This document shows, in pieces, positions 60,101 through 64,000 of a DNA stretch of 64,000 bases. Made by a program: the position numbers and the translations under genes. Source of the stretch: Sanderia malayensis (Eukaryota > Cnidaria > Scyphozoa > Semaeostomeae > Pelagiidae); contig RQOL01000718.1 of the NCBI GenBank assembly GCA_013076295.1, positions 1,240,001-1,304,000 of the forward strand, written 5' to 3'. Below the pieces are notes generated by a model. That model ran no database searches. It was not told where the DNA came from and saw only the letters and a program-made list of their open reading frames with translations. Position 1 is the stretch's first letter, and each line of letters starts with the position of its first letter.

Positions 60101-61865
60101 AACTTGGTGTAAATACATTTGAGCTTTCGCTAGTCAAGCAACCAGAGACAATGGAGATTTGCTGTATAAAACACTTTTCCCCACTTGTTCTCTAAATTAA
60201 GAACAAGTGGGGTTTGCAAAGATACAAATGTAAGTGCAAATTAGACAAATCAAACTGAAAAGTGAGGCTGCATTGCAAAAGTCAAACTAAGAAATTTATT
60301 GAAGTGAGGCTGCATTTCCCACCAAATAAAAGAATGTAAAATTGATGAAATAACAAACCAATCTTCCAAAGTAGATATACTGACAAGTCTTTTCTTTTTC
60401 ATCACTTAACCCAAAGTCAAGTAGCAGGCACAAAACATGATCTGGATCTTTCATCTTCACTTTTCCTTCAAACTGCAAAACTTTCTCCAACTTCTGTTGA
60501 AATATTGCATCAATGGATGAAATTGACTTTAAAATTTCAACAAATAACTTCTTGGCAAAGATTTCAAAGAATTTAATTCATGAAATAAAAAGCTAGACTG
60601 TTTAAAAAAATATGAAGAAAATCCTTTATCTTACCTTTATCCAAGACATTTTACAATCCATGCTTAATTTTTTATTGAACCCTTCTACATCAACTCTGAA
60701 TGTTACATTGGGGTTGACAAAAATTTTCTAAAACAAAATAATCAGATATTAAATTTATACAAAGATAAATTACACTAAAAAAACTTCCAGCACAATACTT
60801 GACTTATCTAGCATCATGGTGGAAAATGTCTTGAAAAGTGTGTACCTTCGCGCAAGCATCTATAGAACTTTTCTGATCTAAGATCTCTTCAATAGTACAT
60901 GCACAAGCCCAAGATTCTATGATATATCTAAGACAGAATGTTTTTAATTATTTCTTTCTTGCTTACTCTTTCAGTAAATTCAATAATCAAACTCAAATAT
61001 CTATAAACAAATCTGTATACCTCATTAATACAGTTCTTTCCAGGATTTTCTGTCCATCTGACTCTTTGTCAAGTATGGTAGGTAGAAAAGGCTTCTAAAC
61101 AAAATATTGATTTCATTATTCTTTGTGATGCCTTAATTGATATTATTTTAAGCATCATGGTTGAAAAATCTTCCATATTCCAAGCGTACTGGTGAGTCTC
61201 AGATGAAATTAAAAAATCAAAACAGTTTTTCACCGTAAAATGTACTTCAGAATAATATGGGTCGCTATATGTCAGGTTTACACACTGTTTAATGGAAATG
61301 AGCTCCTAAAAGTAAGAATACATGTGGATGAGTATGACTAAGACAAAAAGTACGTACCTATTTAACAAACATAATACCTAATAATAATAATAATAATATA
61401 GTATTGGAAATTTGAAATAATATTCTTGGCCCCTGGCTACTAGTTGTGGCTCGCCCAAGAGGAAAGTATTCGGCAATGCAACAGTCTGCGAAAAGCTTTT
61501 AAAAAATAATAATGAATATTAATTGATCCACGTGACATGGCTATTCTCTGTTAAATGCTACCTAAAATATTGTTTTTAATTAAAAGTAAAGAATGTCCTG
61601 AATAAATTAAGGTTGTCCATGATACATTAAAATATACTGTTGCACTAATTTATTACATTGTACCTAGTAAAAAAACTTATGTAAAACTTATATGTAATTT
61701 AATTTTTCAAAAAGCCTTCAGGTTGGATGTTCATATTATCACTGTTGGGCAATTTAAGACCCTTACAAATTGATACAGATTATAAATACGTACCTGTAAC
61801 CTAAAATCCAAATGATCCTGGGCATAATAGCAAATGTAATTTGCTGGTGTTACGTTCGTAGACAT
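57164..61865 (-). CDS. TRMT11: tRNA (guanine-10-N2)-methyltransferase catalytic subunit homologue
   Basis: Methylates guanine 10 of tRNAs with S-adenosylmethionine, in complex with TRMT112. Fifteen exons, all with GT..AG borders and matching phases: 61794-61865, 61234-61305, 61021-61094, 60846-60927, 60635-60727, 60359-60493, 59883-59996, 59383-59425, 59126-59206, 59000-59035, 58630-58779, 58071-58146, 57723-57853, 57392-57491, 57164-57280. They give about 458 residues, close to the vertebrate protein. Key parts: FEGKV/IYFGR in the N-terminal half, IGNTSMD, DPFVGTG (223-229) and DPPYG (317-321) of the methyltransferase site, then HPCFELVANSEQKLTS and SRRLITM. Exon 13 is one base short in a run at 57,759-57,762; one more base restores GGRLVYWLP. 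Since this is a conserved single-copy gene, a sequencing error is likely. Confidence 0.92.
59588..59833. repeat. possible MITE in TRMT11 intron 7
   Basis: The ends ctcgattaagcgccgccctcg and gcggcgctcgattaagcg are GC-rich and partly inverted in otherwise AT-rich intron. No clear target duplication was found, so this is tentative. Confidence 0.35.
60179..60212. repeat. short perfect hairpin in TRMT11 intron 6
   Basis: ccccacttgttct at 60,179-60,191 pairs with agaacaagtgggg at 60,200-60,212 across an 8-nt loop. No function is evident. Confidence 0.7.
61380..61398. repeat. (AAT)n microsatellite
   Basis: Six AAT triplets in TRMT11 intron 1. Confidence 0.8.
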
Positions 61866-62418
61866 GCTTGTCATAAATGAGACACGTTAGACCATAAATA
61901 GGCCAAAACAAGAAGATTCACCCCACAGCAAAAGCCACCACGTGGTAACATTTGTTGCTGTTGTTGTTTCTTGACAATCAAAACCACATTCTTGCAATAT
62001 TCTTGGAAGAGTATTCTGGATTCAGACTTCCATTAACATACCATTTGTTATAACAGCTTGGAAAGTCAATTTGCATCACTATTCCGGTATATACTTGTCA
62101 AGGACGCTAGTAGATGTGGACTAATTCACATTTTTGCACCCTCGAGTTTTACTTTTAGGAAGAATTGCAGGACATTAATGTTTGCAACAGAAAGAGCCAG
62201 AATTGGTTGGAATTAGAATAGAAAACATAATTTCAACTTGAATTGAGAGCTCTGGCAATTGGAAAGCTTTAAGATTTTTCAGTTTCTGTTTTTGAGCTCG
62301 AAACCTCTCGAATTCCACATACTCTGTTACTTGGACAATTTATAAGATTGAAGTCTCCTGGTTATAATAGCAGATGTAACTAACTTGCCAGTGTCACAAC
62401 CGTAGACATGCATTTTAT

Positions 62419-62582
62419 CACTGGCGTAGCTGCGATTTGGCGGCGAAGGAGCGAAACCCGGACAAATTCCGACAAACGTAAAATTTGCGTTGTAAATTTT
62501 CCGACAAAATCTCCGACAAGCAGCTGGAAGCGTTTGGTGGGGGGGCAGCCGCCCCCCCTGCCCCCCTACAGCTACGCCACTG
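62419..62582. mobile_element. hAT-like MITE, 164 bp
   Basis: Ends cactggcgtagc … gctacgccactg with the 8-bp duplication cattttat at 62,411-62,418 and 62,583-62,590. Terminal sequence is shared with the MITEs in the P450 spacers (cagtggcgtag), so they probably belong to one family. Confidence 0.85.
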
Positions 62583-62697
62583 CATTTTATGAGTCTCAGA
62601 TTTTATCTTTTGTCCGCTCACATGCACTTACTACAACATCAAAATCATAAATGATGAAAATAGCGAAAGCAAAAACAAGAGAGACAATTACTTTCAC

Positions 62698-62703
62698 TTT
62701 AAT
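62698..62703 (-). terminator. putative polyadenylation signal (ATTAAA) of the Cys-rich peptide gene
   Basis: Common variant signal about 70 bp after the stop codon on the minus strand. Confidence 0.4.
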
Positions 62704-62769
62704 CTCTATAGAGTTTACTACATGTGATAACAATAGACTTCACAACTCTACATTTTATAGGCAAGCAAA

Positions 62770-63357
62770 TTAAAGACAATAAAAATCACAACATTTTGGT
62801 TGTTTATTGTCCAAATCACTTCCCAGACATTTCCAGTTATTGCCGTTGCTGCGACAATAAACATCAGCGTACTGGCAACGACCTGCCAACTGCCCGCGAC
62901 AACTGGCTATGACACTCGTACTTTTCTCGTTACAGGCATGGAATTCGTCAACTAAAACATCGCGCTTCCTTTTGCCAACAGACAATTTATTTAAGGCTGT
63001 ATGTAAAAAAAGAACGTTGTACTTAAAAAAAGAGAGCCACGGAGGAAGTTAAAAAAATGAAGAATAACTCGAAAAGTCACACTTCTTCGCTTTAGTAAGA
63101 ACAAATCTTCTTTCCACCTTACCAGTAAATGCATCCGATTTGATTTTGCCAACTTCTTCTTCTGATCTTACAGGCCTTCTGTCAAATTTAGTTGCCTGTT
63201 AATAGACAAAGAAAGGTGATGGTGGATAGTTTAAGAAACGAGCAGGGCAAGTAACAGAAAGTTCAATGCAAATAATTAAAATTAGAGATAGAAGTAAGCA
63301 GCATCTCACCGAAGCAACTGCTACAATAGAAAGCAATAAAAGCACTGCAGCGTTCAT
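62770..63357 (-). CDS. small secreted cysteine-rich peptide precursor
   Basis: Three exons, 63310-63357, 63123-63195 and 62770-62996, with GT..AG borders and agreeing phases, give a 115-residue precursor. Residues 1-16/17 form a strong signal peptide (MNAAVLLLLSIVAVAS). A charged propeptide follows and ends in the basic cleavage site KRKR (49-52). The remaining 63 residues hold eight Cys (62, 73, 81, 88, 97, 109, 110, 114), enough for four disulfides, with a CC pair and a Cys next to the last residue. Signal, propeptide, dibasic site and Cys-rich core is the plan of many defence peptides, venom-type peptides and hormones in invertebrates; I cannot place it in a named family, and its role is unknown. 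Dependence on exon 1 is supported by the signal peptide reading straight into exon 2. Confidence 0.75.
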
Positions 63358-63551
63358 CTTGTTTACCTGAAAGGAACAACAAATATATCAAGTCAATATC
63401 AAATTATCTGAGAAGCCATCCCAAAAATGGCAAGATAAAATATTCTTCAGAGTTTCATGTAACTCTGCTCAAATTGAACTGACCTGAAATTTAGGTTGTT
63501 GAAATCGATTAAATGCAACAAAGCACTCGCAACAAGCATCTTTATACACTA
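63358..63551 (-). promoter_or_regulatory. probable 5' UTR intron and TATA box of the Cys-rich peptide gene
   Basis: Reading the minus strand, gtgtataaag at about 63,540-63,551 resembles a TATA box. About 30 bp on, a short leader could end at 63,484 before a GTCAGT donor, and a cctttcag acceptor lies just before 63,366, nine bases ahead of the start codon. The position of the start of transcription is inferred. Confidence 0.4.
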
Positions 63552-64000
63552 GCTGCTTCATCAAAGGTATACATTGACGTAACAGCTGCGTGAGTAAGTT
63601 TGCATAGCTTTTTCTACAGTCACTTTTTAAGAACAATAGTCTGTAAGTGCCGCCTTGCTACCCGTATTGTTATATGCAAGCTACGGATAATGAGTGAGTA
63701 CTTGTCTTAAATCTTAGGAGCCACAACGTGGTCGTAGTTAGAAACAATTCTCAATTCCTTAACCACGATAGTGGAGAGCCTTTCAAATATGGCTGGTGTC
63801 TCTAAGGAGGTTGCATTGAAATAATTGCAATTGTAAAATTCTCTTTCTGGCGATTTCGTCATTCAACTGTCTGTAAAGTACCACTTCTGTCCCTCAATAC
63901 GACCTGACATCAAAGTACATATACTGTTTGTTAGGCAATAAGTTCAAATCTATGCGCGAACGGTAATGCTTCCATTAAACAAAGCGTTTATTAAATTTCA
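63552..64000. other. intergenic, nothing recognised
   Basis: No convincing frame, repeat or RNA gene seen up to the window edge. Confidence 0.5.

Larger units (their letters stand above)
61866..62769. other. region upstream of TRMT11
   Basis: Contains one small hAT-like MITE (62,419-62,582) and the 3' end region of the next minus-strand gene. Short frames here show no domain. Confidence 0.5.

Noticed and set aside
1..64000. tRNA or rRNA genes
   Set aside because: No cloverleaf with a convincing anticodon arm or rRNA-like stretch was noticed by eye; a covariance-model scan would settle it.

Overview
This is nuclear DNA of an animal, most likely a marine or aquatic invertebrate. The genes have introns with GT..AG borders, the intergenic DNA is AT-rich, and the genes are animal ones: a mitochondrial-type cytochrome P450, class C GPCRs of the CaSR/mGluR/T1R group, and TRMT11. 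There are many small non-autonomous DNA transposons. I cannot fix the phylum from sequence alone; a cnidarian or another early-branching lineage fits, as an inference.

Positions 1-51,877 hold a tandem array built from one ancestral pair, a class C GPCR gene upstream of a P450 gene, both on the minus strand. There are four P450 copies: A (cut by the window start), B, C and D. Only copy D still has its complete GPCR neighbour (48,970-51,877). The other three are followed by GPCR 3' fragments (TM5-TM7 plus tail), all cut at the same base and joined to P450 3' flank, which marks the duplication junction. The B-to-C and C-to-D periods are 13,371 and 13,665 bp. B and C share a 5.2 kb insert that A and D lack. 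Copy D is mosaic: exons 5-9 are almost identical to C, while exons 1-3 are older and A-like.

Copy A carries, inside intron 1, a complete-looking DNA transposon (1,895-9,272). It has perfect 100-bp terminal inverted repeats (TIRs), a 6-bp target duplication, inward-facing arrays of a 20-bp repeat, an intact DDE/RVE-type integrase gene and a convergent, intact HECT ubiquitin-ligase gene. Nested in its right TIR is a 2,188-bp palindromic fold-back element with two 961-bp arms and its own 9-bp target duplication. This nested composite is the most unusual structure in the window.

Positions 51,878-64,000 are mostly single-copy. They hold a second intronless class C GPCR on the plus strand, divergent from the first; a 15-exon TRMT11 homologue on the minus strand; and a three-exon gene for a small secreted cysteine-rich peptide on the minus strand.

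Many exons differ from the expected frame by one base, mostly in short homopolymers, including one in the conserved TRMT11 gene. Some apparent pseudogenes may therefore be consensus errors of a long-read assembly, and the lesions are listed gene by gene.
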